Shown here: positions 1 to 9,346 of the stretch, piece by piece | Numbering within the stretch: position 1 is the stretch's first letter | How the letters are laid out: each line of letters opens with the position of its first letter | NCBI RefSeq assembly: GCF_022815905.2 | Contig: NZ_CP119327.1 | Location: 2,046,001 to 2,110,000 of the forward strand | Reading direction: 5' to 3' | DNA: 64,000 nucleotides | DNA from: Staphylococcus sp. NRL 16/872 | GTDB lineage: Bacteria > Bacillota > Bacilli > Staphylococcales > Staphylococcaceae | Program-made: the position numbers and the translations under genes | The notes under the pieces: model-generated | The model's input: the letters and a program-made list of their open reading frames with translations, nothing else | Database searches by the model: none | Told to the model about the DNA's origin: nothing

Positions 1-290
1 TTTAATATGGGTTTTAAATCATAAATATCATCAATTAAACCTACTAAGTACATAACAATGGCACCTATAACTAAAGGCTTTACTTCTCGTTCGATGGGAT
101 GGCCTAGCCAAATTCCGATAAGAAAAGACAGTAAAATTACGGTTCCACCTAAGACGGAGACAGGTTTTGTATGTACTTTTCTATAATTAGGTCGATCAAC
201 TAAGCCCAATTTAGTTGAGACCTTAATTATGATAGGTGTTAGTATCAGACTGATGATCATCGTTACAGCAATGAGTAGTAAAGTATACAT
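1..290 (-). CDS. tagO: TagO, undecaprenyl-phosphate GlcNAc-1-phosphate transferase (5' part only)
   Basis: Only the N-terminal ~96 codons are present; the gene runs off the left edge. The reading frame starts MYTLLLIAVTMIISL with a strong upstream GAAGGTGA ribosome binding site. It shows two hydrophobic helices, the loop LVDRPNYRKVH, and the conserved acidic motif GLIDDIYDLKP near residue 90, which binds the metal in the MraY/WecA/TagO family. TagO is an integral membrane enzyme that transfers GlcNAc-1-phosphate to undecaprenyl phosphate, the first step of wall teichoic acid synthesis. It is divergent from gdpS. Family assignment is firm; the rest of the protein cannot be seen. Confidence 0.88.
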   Translation of the reverse strand, partial: MYTLLLIAVTMIISLILTPIIIKVSTKLGLVDRPNYRKVHTKPVSVLGGTVILLSFLIGIWLGHPIEREVKPLVIGAIVMYLVGLIDDIYDLKPIL

Positions 291-679
291 CAGTTCACCT
301 TCATTAATTTCCTCTAAATTTTCGCATTTGTATTTTTCTTATTCATCTTATTTTAAACAGTATATGTTTTATTTTTATATTGGACTATAGTAGGAAATAT
401 TAGATTCTAGACAAGCCTAATTTTTTAAACTTAGTCTATAATTTATAGAATAGCCATATTCCCAGAATAATAGTCATAAATATTATACTTTAGGTATAAA
501 TATTGTAAATTTTTTGTAAAGATAAGTTATTTTTTCTATCATACCACTTCATCTGTTGTTTGAACACGAAAGACCATTTAATACAATTATTTTCCAACGA
601 TATAAGATAATTCTTGATGACAAATGGTAAGTTTTCACTTACAATAACTAATGGTTAAATTAAAGGAGTCGATTTCCAT
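291..679. other. Divergent tagO-gdpS intergenic region
   Basis: About 390 bases of AT-rich sequence separate the divergent starts of tagO and gdpS and must hold both promoters. I found no convincing -35/-10 pair, riboswitch, repeat or small gene. The only clear element is the gdpS ribosome binding site AAAGGAG at about 663-669. Confidence 0.5.
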
Positions 680-1750
680 ATGATTGAAGCAATCATTTAT
701 AACATTGCGGTCATGGTTGCGGGTATTTATCTTTTTCATCGGTTACAATACTCCGAAAATAAGATCATGGTCTTCTCAAAAGGCTATGTCACTGTTTTAA
801 TGACGCTAGTAGCTTTATTACTAGCCGCCTATCCTATCCCATTCCATCACAGTTATTTAATTCATTTAACATTTGTTCCATTACTATTTCTTGGACGCTA
901 TACAAATATCGGTTACACACTTATTGCAGCAATCATTATTGCCTTAGTAGATGTCTTTACCTTTGGTAATTCTATATTATACGGTGTCGTTTTAATCGTT
1001 ATTGGACTAATTTCAAGTATAGTAGGACCATTTTTAAAACAAAACGATATTATTTCTTTAATCATTTTAAATTTAATTAGCATCATCATTTTATTTATTC
1101 TATCAATTTTTAGTCCTCTATATGATTTAATAGAGGTAGCTGTATTAGTTCCTATTTCATTTGTCTTGACAATAGCCTCTGCAATCACATTTGTTGATAT
1201 TTGGCATTTCTTCTCTTTAGTTACACGTTATGAAAATGAAGACAAATACGATTACCTTACCGGTTTAGGAAATGTAAAAGAATTTGATAGACATTTAAAT
1301 AAAACTTCGCAATTAGCTGAAGATAATAGTGAAAGTCTTGCCTTACTTCTGATTGATATTGATGGCTTTAAAGATGTGAACGACACTTATTCACATAAAT
1401 CAGGAGATGCTGTCTTAAAACAAATGTCACAGTTATTGAAAAATTATGTGCCGAGACAATTTAAAATATTCCGTAATGGTGGCGAAGAGTTTTCAGTAGT
1501 CATTCGTGATTATTCACTAGATCAAAGCGTTAAGTTAGCTGAAAACATTCGCACAGGCGTAGAAAAATCGTCGTTCCATTTACCTAATAGAGAAGTGATT
1601 AAACTTTCGGTATCGATTGGTGTGGGATACTTATCTCAAGAAGATCATAAATCGCAACGTAAAGTATTTAAAGATGCTGATGATATGGTCCATGTGGCTA
1701 AGAATGAAGGTCGTAACCAAGTAATGTTCAATCCTATTATTAAATTATAA
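680..1750 (+). CDS. gdpS: GdpS, membrane GGDEF-domain protein
   Basis: This 356-residue protein has about six membrane segments in residues 1-180, then a GGDEF domain. DYLTGLGN at 191-198 opens the domain, [10 protein letters not shown] lies at about 226-235, and the signature is GGEEF at 267-271. By family knowledge GdpS is the conserved GGDEF protein of staphylococci; in S. epidermidis it affects biofilm and in S. aureus virulence gene expression without clear dependence on cyclic di-GMP production. The ATG at 680 follows AAAGGAG with good spacing, and the length is that of the family. It is monocistronic and followed by a hairpin terminator. Confidence 0.9.
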   Translation: MIEAIIYNIAVMVAGIYLFHRLQYSENKIMVFSKGYVTVLMTLVALLLAAYPIPFHHSYLIHLTFVPLLFLGRYTNIGYTLIAAIIIALVDVFTFGNSILYGVVLIVIGLISSIVGPFLKQNDIISLIILNLISIIILFILSIFSPLYDLIEVAVLVPISFVLTIASAITFVDIWHFFSLVTRYENEDKYDYLTGLGNVKEFDRHLNKTSQLAEDNSESLALLLIDIDGFKDVNDTYSHKSGDAVLKQMSQLLKNYVPRQFKIFRNGGEEFSVVIRDYSLDQSVKLAENIRTGVEKSSFHLPNREVIKLSVSIGVGYLSQEDHKSQRKVFKDADDMVHVAKNEGRNQVMFNPIIKL

Positions 1751-1761
1751 GAACAAAATTG

Positions 1762-1835
1762 ACTGTCAATATACTATTTACTATATCGCTGTGTTACCGT
1801 CGATTGAACTAAATAGTAATTGGCAGTTTTTATTT
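1762..1835 (+). terminator. gdpS terminator
   Basis: Imperfect long inverted repeat: arm 1762-1780 pairs with 1810-1827, with a ~29-base loop, followed by a T-rich run. It lies just after the gdpS stop codon. Confidence 0.7.
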
Positions 1836-1997
1836 GGGTATTCTAGAAAAATGACGTTTTCATGTCAAATGTAATTAATCTTTTAAGAAAATATGTGATT
1901 AAACTCGGGACTATTGCAAGTTACATCTTCAAGTTGTACACTTCAAATTGTCCTAATAAATAATATGAATTTATCTAATTATACGGAGGTGCCCTTT

Positions 1998-2759
1998 ATG
2001 TCAGATTCAATCACTATTATCGATGAAAATAAAGTGATTGATGTTGTGTTAATAGCTGGAAGAATTCTCCTAGAAGCTGGCGCTGAAACCTATCGTGTAG
2101 AAGATACTATGAATCGTATCGCTCATAGTTATGGTTTAAATGATACATACAGTTTCGTAACTTCTACAGCTATTATTTTTTCACTTAATGATCGAACGAA
2201 TACGCGTTTGATTCGAATTAGAGAACGTACGACAGATTTAGAGAAAATTGCGCTTACAAATAGCCTCTCACGGAAAATCTCAAGAAATGAATTAACTATC
2301 GATGAAGCTAAGTCTGAACTTATTCATTTAAGACATGCCTCATTGCAATATTCATTTTTATTAAACTTTTTTGCGGCTGCAATAGCATGTGGTTTCTTCC
2401 TATTCATGTTTGGTGGTGTAGCATCTGACTGCTGGATTGCTGCGCTCGCAGGTGGCGCTGCTTTTTTAACTTTCAGTTTAATGCAACGTTTCATACAAAT
2501 TAAATTCTTTTCAGAGTTTGTAGCATCTGTTGTCGTCATTACCATCGCTGCTTCATTTACTAAATTAGGAATAGCTACTAATCAGAATATTATTACCATC
2601 TCAAGCGTTATGCCTCTAGTTCCAGGTATTTTAATTTGTAACGCTATTCGTGATTTAATGGCAGGAGAACTTCTTGCCGGCATGTCTCGAGGTGTTGAAG
2701 CGGCCCTTACGTCATTTGCTATTGGCGCCGGAGTGGCCATTGTACTATTAATTATTTAA
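1998..2759 (+). CDS. ThrE/YjjP-type threonine/serine exporter, large subunit
   Basis: A 253-residue membrane protein of the ThrE (DUF1212) family. The N-terminal soluble half carries the family-typical LLEAGAETYRVEDTMNRIAH stretch; the C-terminal half has about five membrane segments. I start at ATG 1998 because GGAGGTG at 1985-1991 precedes it closely; the same frame is open upstream from a TTG at 1914 that lacks a ribosome binding site. It is followed after 16 bases by the second half of the system, so the two probably form one bipartite exporter, as YjjP/YjjB do in other bacteria. Substrate (threonine or serine, or another small acid) is inferred from the family only. Confidence 0.82.
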   Translation: MSDSITIIDENKVIDVVLIAGRILLEAGAETYRVEDTMNRIAHSYGLNDTYSFVTSTAIIFSLNDRTNTRLIRIRERTTDLEKIALTNSLSRKISRNELTIDEAKSELIHLRHASLQYSFLLNFFAAAIACGFFLFMFGGVASDCWIAALAGGAAFLTFSLMQRFIQIKFFSEFVASVVVITIAASFTKLGIATNQNIITISSVMPLVPGILICNAIRDLMAGELLAGMSRGVEAALTSFAIGAGVAIVLLII

Positions 2760-2775
2760 GAAAGGCTGTTAATAA

Positions 2776-3270
2776 ATGTTATTTTATTTGTTTCATTTTA
2801 CAATTAGTTTCATTTCTACATGTCTTTTCTCCATCATATTTAATGCGCCTAAAAGATTACTGCTTGCCTGTGGTTTCGTAGGCGCAGTAGCTTGGACAAT
2901 TTATCAATACACTGTAGATATGAACTTAGGAAAAGTGGGCGCCTCTTTCCTCGGTAGTTTAATATTAGGTTTATTAAGTCACGTCATGAGTCGCCGATAC
3001 AAACGTCCTGTGATTATATTTATCGTTCCAGGGATTATTCCATTAGTACCTGGGGGAACAGCATATGAAGCAACACGTTTTTTAGTTTCAAATGATTATA
3101 CACACGCTGTTAATACTTTTTTAGAAGTAACGCTTATTTCAGGTTCAATTGCTTTTGGAATTTTAGTAGCAGAAATCCTCTATTACATTTATACACGTAT
3201 TAAACAGTTTTATGATAAAATCAAGGGTAAAACATACAAGAAAATTTACAATATGAATAATAGAGTCTAA
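2776..3270 (+). CDS. YjjB-type threonine/serine exporter, small subunit
   Basis: A 164-residue integral membrane protein with four to five hydrophobic segments and the motif [20 protein letters not shown] at about residues 77-96, matching the ThrE_2/YjjB (DUF3815) family. It lies 16 bases after its partner, and pepT follows 14 bases later, so the three genes probably share a transcript. The last ~25 residues are basic and polar ([15 protein letters not shown]). The partnership is inferred from adjacency and family knowledge. Confidence 0.8.
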   Translation: MLFYLFHFTISFISTCLFSIIFNAPKRLLLACGFVGAVAWTIYQYTVDMNLGKVGASFLGSLILGLLSHVMSRRYKRPVIIFIVPGIIPLVPGGTAYEATRFLVSNDYTHAVNTFLEVTLISGSIAFGILVAEILYYIYTRIKQFYDKIKGKTYKKIYNMNNRV

Positions 3271-3284
3271 GGGGATGTCTAGCT

Positions 3285-4514
3285 ATGAAAGAACAAATTA
3301 TAGACAGATTATCACGATATGTAAAAATCGATACACAATCAAATCCAGATTCAAATACTACACCTTCAACTGATAAACAGTGGGATTTATTACGTTTATT
3401 GAAACAAGAACTTGAAGGTTTTGGATTATCTACAGATATGGATGACAATGGTTATTTATTTGCCACATTAGAAAGTAACATTGAAGAAGACGTACCAACA
3501 ATAGGCTTCTTAGCTCATGTGGATACATCACCTGATTTTAATGCAACTAATGTAAATCCACAAATTGTTGAATCTTATGATGGTAAACCTATTAAATTAG
3601 GTGATACTCATCGCGTATTGAGCCAAGAAACGTTTCCTGAATTAAAAAAACTTAAAGGTCATACTCTCATGATCACAGATGGCACGTCGCTATTAGGTGC
3701 TGATGATAAAGCTGGCGTTGTTGAAATTATGGAAGCCGTAAAATATTTACAAGAACATCCAGAAGTGAAACACGGACGCATTCGTATTGCATTTACACCA
3801 GATGAAGAAATTGGTCGTGGTCCTCATAAATTTGATGTAGAACGTTTTAATGCTGATTTCGCTTATACAATGGATGGTAGTGAATTTGGCGAACTTCAAT
3901 TTGAAAGTTTTAACGCTGCAGAAGCTAAAATTACGACGCATGGTGTAAATGTTCATCCTGGTTCGGCTAAGAATATTATGGTTAATGCCCTTTCATTAGG
4001 TCATCAATTCCATAGTTTATTACCAGCTGGTGAAGTTCCTGAACGTACTGAAGGTTATGAAGGTTTCTATCATTTAATGAAATTTGAAGGTAATGTCGAA
4101 AAAGCAACATTGCAATACATCATTCGTGATCATGATAGAGAAGCGTTTGAATTACGTAAGAAAAAACTTCTAGAAATTCGTGATGATATTAACACACACT
4201 ATGAAGATTTCCCGGTAAAAGTGGACATTGAAGATCAATATTATAATATGGCAGAAAAAATTCAACCACACCCTTATATTATTAATATTCCTAAAAAAGT
4301 GTTCGCAGATTTAAACATTGAACCAAATACTGAACCGATTCGTGGTGGTACTGATGGTTCACAACTTTCATTTATGGGACTTCCAACACCTAATATCTTC
4401 ACTGGTTGTGGCAATTTCCATGGTCCTTTCGAGTATGCATCTATTGATGTCATGGAAAAAGCAGTACAAGTGATTATTGGTATTGCTCAAGAAGTAAAAA
4501 GCTATCAAAAATAA
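3285..4514 (+). CDS. pepT: Peptidase T (tripeptide aminopeptidase)
   Basis: A 409-residue cytosolic zinc metallopeptidase of the M20 family that removes the N-terminal residue of tripeptides. The di-metal site is visible: H78 and D80 in AHVDTSPD, D140 in GADDKAG, E174/E175 in TPDEEIG, D197 in TMDGSE and H379 in GNFHGPFE. Length is that of the family. The ribosome binding site AAGGGGATG precedes ATG 3285. It is 14 bases downstream of the ThrE-type pair, and a hairpin terminator follows. Confidence 0.95.
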   Translation: MKEQIIDRLSRYVKIDTQSNPDSNTTPSTDKQWDLLRLLKQELEGFGLSTDMDDNGYLFATLESNIEEDVPTIGFLAHVDTSPDFNATNVNPQIVESYDGKPIKLGDTHRVLSQETFPELKKLKGHTLMITDGTSLLGADDKAGVVEIMEAVKYLQEHPEVKHGRIRIAFTPDEEIGRGPHKFDVERFNADFAYTMDGSEFGELQFESFNAAEAKITTHGVNVHPGSAKNIMVNALSLGHQFHSLLPAGEVPERTEGYEGFYHLMKFEGNVEKATLQYIIRDHDREAFELRKKKLLEIRDDINTHYEDFPVKVDIEDQYYNMAEKIQPHPYIINIPKKVFADLNIEPNTEPIRGGTDGSQLSFMGLPTPNIFTGCGNFHGPFEYASIDVMEKAVQVIIGIAQEVKSYQK

Positions 4515-4533
4515 GATTTTGTAAACAAATTAA

Positions 4534-4590
4534 AAGGCAAACCTTTTCGATATGGGTATCTCAACCCAGACGACTCAGGTTTGCCTTATT
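4534..4590. terminator. Convergent pepT / glycerate kinase terminator
   Basis: AAGGCAAACC (4534-4543) pairs with GGTTTGCCTT (4579-4588). It sits between convergent genes and could serve both strands. Confidence 0.75.
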
Positions 4591-4604
4591 ACATATTGAG
4601 AGAA

Positions 4605-5726
4605 CTACAGTTGATTTAACGATATTTTTAATAGTCGCAATGCTTGAACTGTATAATGTCTAATTTGGATGCCCATTTTAAAATCAGTATAACTTTCAGG
4701 CATTTCTACAAACGTATTAAACATAGCTGTCACATGATGTTTATCAAACACATCAAATTTGTCATCCGTTGCACAAATTGCGATGGCAGGTTTTTGATGT
4801 TTTTCTGTTAACTCTGCGATTCTTAATGTGGTTGTTTCTAAAAGATTATCTTCTTCTTTCAAGCCTTCACCAAAAATAATCAAATCAGCCTGAGAAATCA
4901 AATCATCTAAATGCGTAATTTGATCTACTAATTCGTGACTAGTTAAAATATTTGCATTATATAGCCCACTTAACACAGCAGCAATACCACCACCGGCACC
5001 TCCACGTTCAACAGGACCTAAAGCTACGCGTAGTTCACTTTTAACTATTTCACTAAAATACCAAATTAAGTTATCTATATCTTTCGCTTCTTCAAAGCTG
5101 ATATGTTGTGTATCAAATGTCTTCATAATCTCACTATTCTTACCATATAACTTACTTGAGAAATCTGACATAACTTGAATTTTAGCATTACTGAATTCAG
5201 TAGTTATACCTGATAAGTCTATATGGCGAATAAATTTAATAATACGTGCACCTTCACGTGCATCTAATAAATTACTTTCATCATCATAAAACTTACCACC
5301 TAAAGCTTGTAACATACCGATACCGCCATCAAAGCTATCAATGCCCCCAAGAGAGATAACGATATTATCGGCGCCGTTCTTTAACGCATCCATAATGACT
5401 TCTCCTAAACCATAACTTGAACGTTGTTCAACTGGTTTACTACCTTTTAAGAATAAATTTCCCTCGATAACCGTTAACCCATCTTCAGTTTGCCCATAAA
5501 CCGCTTCTACTTCATTCATATCAGCGTCATGCACATTTACTCTATACTTAGTTCCGGATTGCCATAAGAAAACAGAATCCATTAATTCATGGCGACCATT
5601 AAATAATGGCACTTGAACCACGTCAGCTTTATCAATTTGGCTTGCTACTGCTTCTTCTACATAGCGATTCGCTTGGTAACTTGAAATAATACCATTGAAC
5701 TCATCCATAGCTACTAATACTTTCAT
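4605..5726 (-). CDS. glxK: Glycerate kinase (GlxK/GarK family)
   Basis: A 373-residue protein starting MKVLVAMDEFNGIISS, the family's characteristic N-terminus. The glycine-rich stretch ISLGGIDSFDGGIGMLQALG near 125-144 and GPVERGGAGGGIAAVL near 237-252 are the conserved substrate/nucleotide-binding segments of glycerate kinase type 1. It phosphorylates glycerate with ATP and feeds lower glycolysis. ATG 5726 is preceded by GAGGTGATT. Some motif positions differ from textbook members (ISLGGIDSFDGG where SSMTDGG-like forms are common), so substrate specificity is a little less certain than the family. Confidence 0.82.
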   Translation of the reverse strand: MKVLVAMDEFNGIISSYQANRYVEEAVASQIDKADVVQVPLFNGRHELMDSVFLWQSGTKYRVNVHDADMNEVEAVYGQTEDGLTVIEGNLFLKGSKPVEQRSSYGLGEVIMDALKNGADNIVISLGGIDSFDGGIGMLQALGGKFYDDESNLLDAREGARIIKFIRHIDLSGITTEFSNAKIQVMSDFSSKLYGKNSEIMKTFDTQHISFEEAKDIDNLIWYFSEIVKSELRVALGPVERGGAGGGIAAVLSGLYNANILTSHELVDQITHLDDLISQADLIIFGEGLKEEDNLLETTTLRIAELTEKHQKPAIAICATDDKFDVFDKHHVTAMFNTFVEMPESYTDFKMGIQIRHYTVQALRLLKISLNQL

Positions 5727-5846
5727 TCTTTAATCACCTCTTACCACTCTTGTTTTTTTAAAAAAATTATATACTTTATTATTTTAACTTCACTTTCACA
5801 TTATACATGTGTTGCCTTCATTTTTCCTAATAAAACAATAAATTAA

Positions 5847-5872
5847 GGCTGGAACAACATATGGTTCCAGCC
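5847..5872 (-). terminator. Terminator downstream of the bacilliredoxin-like gene
   Basis: GGCTGGAAC (5847-5855) and GTTCCAGCC (5864-5872) form a perfect 9-bp stem with a short loop, followed on the minus strand by TTAATTTATTG. Confidence 0.75.
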
Positions 5873-5888
5873 TATACTTTAATTTATA

Positions 5889-6209
5889 TTATTCTTCAGC
5901 CTGAGCTAACGAAGACACATTAATATCACTATGGCTTGCATTCCATTTAGCTTTTCCTTCTACAAAGTAGAATGCTTGGGGTGATTCGTGTTTTACATTC
6001 GTTTTGTCAGCAATGTAATCAGATAGCTTTCTTTCTTCTTGAACAACTAGATAATAGCCATCCATATCTCTTTCATATAAAAATTTATTAAATTGATCAA
6101 ATGCATCTGCTGAGATTGGACAAGTATCACTATGTTTTAATACAAATACATATTTATTATCTTCTAGTACTTGTTCAAACTGGTCAATCGAACTCAGCTT
6201 TATAGCCAT
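5889..6209 (-). CDS. ytxJ: BrxC/YtxJ-type monothiol bacilliredoxin
   Basis: A 106-residue thioredoxin-fold protein. The active-site segment is KHSDTCPIS with the single cysteine C30, matching the YtxJ/BrxC family, which uses a TCPIS motif. In Bacillus this protein works in bacillithiol redox chemistry, removing bacillithiol from protein cysteines; staphylococci make bacillithiol, so the same role is inferred. I choose ATG 6209, because AGAGG lies eight bases upstream; a GTG at 6218 would add three residues but overlaps the ribosome binding site. It appears to be transcribed alone and ends at a hairpin. Confidence 0.82.
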   Translation of the reverse strand: MAIKLSSIDQFEQVLEDNKYVFVLKHSDTCPISADAFDQFNKFLYERDMDGYYLVVQEERKLSDYIADKTNVKHESPQAFYFVEGKAKWNASHSDINVSSLAQAEE

Positions 6210-6391
6210 TCTATTCACCTCTAAAATTATTTATGCCCATATTCCTAACTATTTATAATCATTATAAACTACTCAATGGGTACAATTATACACATTTCAT
6301 TCTTCAATGTTAACCAAAATTTTTAAATTTTAATATAAGATTTAAACTATTTTTGAACTTAACAATCACTAAATTCGCATATTCATCGATG

Positions 6392-7267
6392 TTATTTCTC
6401 TTTTACACGCTTAAAATCTTTTGCAAAATCATTATTTTGTTTATTTAATTCTTTACCCGTTTTTGGCAACTTTTCGACATTAATTTTAGAAAGTTTTTTC
6501 TCAATTTTAATTGTTTTTTCGCGTGTATCATAATAATTTAAAAGATTGTAATACATTTCAATAGCATTTTTACGCGCATCATTCACATTAGTATCCGTAA
6601 TATTAGTGCGATTAAGTTCAGTAATTTGTTTTTCAATTAAAGGCTTCATATGTGATTTAATCGCTTTTGTCGAATCGAACTTGCCATTTTCTAAATATTT
6701 TTGTGCCGTTTGTTGTAATTGTTTGTTATTATCTTCAATCTTACTAGTTAATTGATTGGCGTCATCTTGATTATTTGCTTTTTGGATAGCTGTTTCTACT
6801 TGAGAACGATTTTTTTCAAATAATTTCGTGTAATCTAAAATATTTTCATTTGCACTTATCGATTGATTACATAGATCAACAAACGCTTTTATATCATCCA
6901 TCTTTTGTCTTTCTTGGCTAACATTTTTTAAATACTTCTGTTTTAAATCTTTAGTTTCTGAATTTTTAGCAGGTAGTTGCTTAGCTGCTTTTTCATAGTT
7001 TTTAAATGTAGGTATTAAATGGTTATTAATATCTTTTTGTAGTGCTTTAAATTCTTTCTTATTTTTATCTGTCGTATCCGTTTTGCTTAATTCGTTCAAT
7101 TTTTTTAAATGAATTTTATCCATCACCGTTTCAACATCTTTTTTCTTATTTTCAACTTTATCTAAATGCTGAGAAAAACTCTTTAAATTCGAGTTATGTT
7201 GGACGCCGCATGACGATAGAATCAAACTACATACTACTATCATTGAAAGAATTGCTATTTTTTTCAT
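6392..7267 (-). CDS. EMYY-motif lipoprotein
   Basis: A 291-residue lipoprotein with signal peptide MKKIAILSMIVVCSLILSSC and lipobox cysteine C20. The mature part is highly charged, lysine- and asparagine-rich and probably mostly helical or coiled-coil (KNKKEFKALQ, SKIEDNNKQLQQ). EMYYNLLNYYDTREK near residue 235 matches the name of a staphylococcal lipoprotein family of unknown function. It is exported and anchored to the outer face of the membrane; I can assign no function. It is divergent from the GrpB-like gene. Confidence 0.78.
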   Translation of the reverse strand: MKKIAILSMIVVCSLILSSCGVQHNSNLKSFSQHLDKVENKKKDVETVMDKIHLKKLNELSKTDTTDKNKKEFKALQKDINNHLIPTFKNYEKAAKQLPAKNSETKDLKQKYLKNVSQERQKMDDIKAFVDLCNQSISANENILDYTKLFEKNRSQVETAIQKANNQDDANQLTSKIEDNNKQLQQTAQKYLENGKFDSTKAIKSHMKPLIEKQITELNRTNITDTNVNDARKNAIEMYYNLLNYYDTREKTIKIEKKLSKINVEKLPKTGKELNKQNNDFAKDFKRVKEK

Positions 7268-7378
7268 ATCTGCACTCCTATCATCACGTATTATACCTAA
7301 AGCTATTTATATTGAAAATTATTTGTGTTATAGTATTCCAGAATTTGTAAAATAATTAATCATTTGAAGGAGATTCAC

Positions 7379-7894
7379 ATGTATTCAACTGTTCAACCTT
7401 TTGTCGACTATCAAACTACTCAATATTATGAAACATTATATGAGAATACTAAAACATTACTTTTTGATTTATTAGATTCTCCAGTTCAGTTTACCCAACA
7501 TATTGGTGGAACAAAGCATTTTAATTATGCTACGGAACCGATATTAGATATTTTAGTCGGCGTGAATAACTTACATGACATTACCTCTTTAGATGAAAAA
7601 AGGTTGAATTATGTAGGGTTTTATCGTCTTCATCATCCATATAAGAAAAAGGTAATGATGGCCCACTTTAATAATATGATCGATTTAAAACAAATAATAC
7701 GCCTTCATATCATCCAAATGAATACACCTTTATTCAACCAATATTTAGCTGTTGATGAGGCACTCACTTCAAACGAGGACTTGGCGCTTCAATTTTCAGA
7801 AAAGAAGAAAACTATCATTCAACATGTTAATCATATAAGAAATTATGAAAATCAAAAACAAAAATACTTTGAAAATTTATACAAAAAGTTATAA
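7379..7894 (+). CDS. GrpB-family (UPF0157) nucleotidyltransferase-like protein, divergent
   Basis: A 171-residue cytosolic protein. The segment VQFTQHIGGTKHFNYATEP followed by ILDILVGV aligns by eye with the GrpB motif HIGSTSVPGLAAKPIIDI, part of the nucleotidyltransferase-like fold. The conserved serine after HIG is glycine here and the VPGL loop is replaced by KHFNY, so catalysis may be altered. Later KKKVMMAHFNNMIDLKQI followed by IRLHI fits the family's second half. ATG 7379 follows GAAGGAG with ideal spacing; an upstream TTG at 7364 is in frame but overlaps that site. Biochemical role of this staphylococcal member is unknown. Confidence 0.7.
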   Translation: MYSTVQPFVDYQTTQYYETLYENTKTLLFDLLDSPVQFTQHIGGTKHFNYATEPILDILVGVNNLHDITSLDEKRLNYVGFYRLHHPYKKKVMMAHFNNMIDLKQIIRLHIIQMNTPLFNQYLAVDEALTSNEDLALQFSEKKKTIIQHVNHIRNYENQKQKYFENLYKKL

Positions 7895-7970
7895 AATCTT
7901 GAAAATATTATCCTAACGCCATATGCCACTCTGGAGCATCTCTCCTTTAGCAAATAAGGTTTAAAATTGC

Positions 7971-7976
7971 TATAAT
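7971..7976 (+). promoter_or_regulatory. Possible murB -10 box
   Basis: TATAAT preceded by TTGC lies 43 bases before murB. No good -35 hexamer is visible (TTTAGC-like at 18 bp), so this is a weak call. Confidence 0.4.
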
Positions 7977-8018
7977 AAGAAATAGATTATAGTACAGAAG
8001 AGAAGAAAGGATGTACTT

Positions 8019-8942
8019 ATGTTAAACAAAGACGACATCTTACAAGATTTAAAATCCATAATACCTGAAGATATTATTAAAGTTGATGAACCTTTAAAAC
8101 GTTATACATATACCGAAACAGGAGGTAATGCAGATTTTTATTTATCTCCTACTAAAAATGAACAAGTTCAAACAATTGTGCGTTATGCGCAAGAGAAAGA
8201 AATTCCTGTAACTTATCTAGGTAATGGTTCTAATATTATTATTCGTGAAGGTGGCATTCGTGGAATAGTAATTAGCTTATTATCACTCAACCACATTAAT
8301 GTATCAGATAATGCGATTATCGCTGGTAGTGGTGCTGCAATTATTGATGTATCGCGCGCCGCAAGAGATCACGTGCTAACTGGCTTAGAATTTGCTTGTG
8401 GTATTCCTGGTTCAGTCGGTGGTGCTGTTTATATGAACGCAGGCGCTTATGGTGGCGAAGTGAAAGATTGCATTGATTATGCTTTATGTGTAAACGAACA
8501 TGGCGATTTATTACAGCTTACAACTCAAGAATTAGAATTAGATTATCGTAATAGTATTGTTCAAAAACAACATCTTGTCGTACTTGAAGCCGCATTTAGC
8601 CTAGCTCCTGGTAAATTAGATGAAATCCAAGCTACCATGGATGATTTAACTGAACGTCGTGAATCTAAACAGCCACTTGAATATCCTTCATGTGGTAGTG
8701 TATTCCAAAGACCACCTGGTCATTTTGCTGGAAAATTAATCCAAGATTCAAATTTACAAGGCCATCGTATTGGTGGCGTAGAAGTATCCAAAAAACATGC
8801 TGGCTTTATGGTTAACGTAGATAATGGTACTGCTACAGATTACGAAGATTTAATTCATCATGTTCAAAAAGTTGTAAAAGAAAAGTTTGATGTTGAACTT
8901 CACCGAGAAGTAAGAATCATTGGCGAACATCCAGAAGAATAA
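8019..8942 (+). CDS. murB: UDP-N-acetylenolpyruvoylglucosamine reductase MurB
   Basis: A 307-residue FAD enzyme that reduces UDP-GlcNAc-enolpyruvate to UDP-MurNAc with NADPH, a committed step in peptidoglycan precursor synthesis in the cytosol. Visible motifs are [14 protein letters not shown] (~70-83), [20 protein letters not shown] (~130-149), YRNS (~188), the catalytic-serine segment [19 protein letters not shown] (~227-245) and the C-terminal HREVRIIGE with the active-site glutamate. ATG 8019 is preceded by GAAAGGATG. The CHY zinc-finger gene follows 36 bases later and may be co-transcribed. Confidence 0.96.
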   Translation: MLNKDDILQDLKSIIPEDIIKVDEPLKRYTYTETGGNADFYLSPTKNEQVQTIVRYAQEKEIPVTYLGNGSNIIIREGGIRGIVISLLSLNHINVSDNAIIAGSGAAIIDVSRAARDHVLTGLEFACGIPGSVGGAVYMNAGAYGGEVKDCIDYALCVNEHGDLLQLTTQELELDYRNSIVQKQHLVVLEAAFSLAPGKLDEIQATMDDLTERRESKQPLEYPSCGSVFQRPPGHFAGKLIQDSNLQGHRIGGVEVSKKHAGFMVNVDNGTATDYEDLIHHVQKVVKEKFDVELHREVRIIGEHPEE

Positions 8943-8978
8943 TTTAAATAATTCATTTTTTAAGTAAGGAGACGATGT

Positions 8979-9296
8979 ATGATGCCTCATGTTTACGGTT
9001 CACTTGTAGATGAAGAAACACGTTGTGTGCACTTTCATACATTTCTAGATGTCGTAGCGATTAAATTTAAGTGTTGCGATAAATATTATCCTTGCTACCA
9101 ATGTCATAATGAGCATGAATCTCACGACATTAAACGATGGCCGGAAAAAGAATTTCATTCCAAGGCCATTATGTGTGGCGTATGTAAACATGAACTGTCC
9201 ATACATGATTATATGATGACTGAGGTTTGTCCAAATTGTAAGGCCCATTTTAATACACGTTGCAAATTCCATTATCATTTATACTTTGAATTATGA
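8979..9296 (+). CDS. CHY zinc-finger protein
   Basis: A 105-residue cytosolic protein packed with cysteines and histidines: RCVHFHT, KCCDKYYPCYQCHNEH, CGVCKHELS and CPNCKAHFN, the order expected for a CHY-type zinc finger (zf-CHY), which binds three zinc ions. Function in bacteria is not established; zinc binding is inferred from the motifs. Start at ATG 8979 or the next codon (8982); TAAGGAG lies upstream. It lies directly after murB and is closed by a bidirectional terminator. Confidence 0.85.
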   Translation: MMPHVYGSLVDEETRCVHFHTFLDVVAIKFKCCDKYYPCYQCHNEHESHDIKRWPEKEFHSKAIMCGVCKHELSIHDYMMTEVCPNCKAHFNTRCKFHYHLYFEL

Positions 9297-9301
9297 CAAT
9301 A

Positions 9302-9339
9302 AGGCTCAATAGCGCTAATTCCTTAGCACTATTGAGCCT
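9302..9339. terminator. Bidirectional terminator between CHY gene and second sstD
   Basis: AGGCTCAATAGCGCT (9302-9316) pairs with AGCACTATTGAGCCT (9325-9339), 15 bp with one mismatch, between convergent genes. Confidence 0.85.
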
Positions 9340-9346
9340 AATACTT

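Noticed and set aside
1914..1997. Upstream extension of the ThrE-type protein from a TTG
   Set aside because: No ribosome binding site there, while GGAGGTG sits immediately before ATG 1998.
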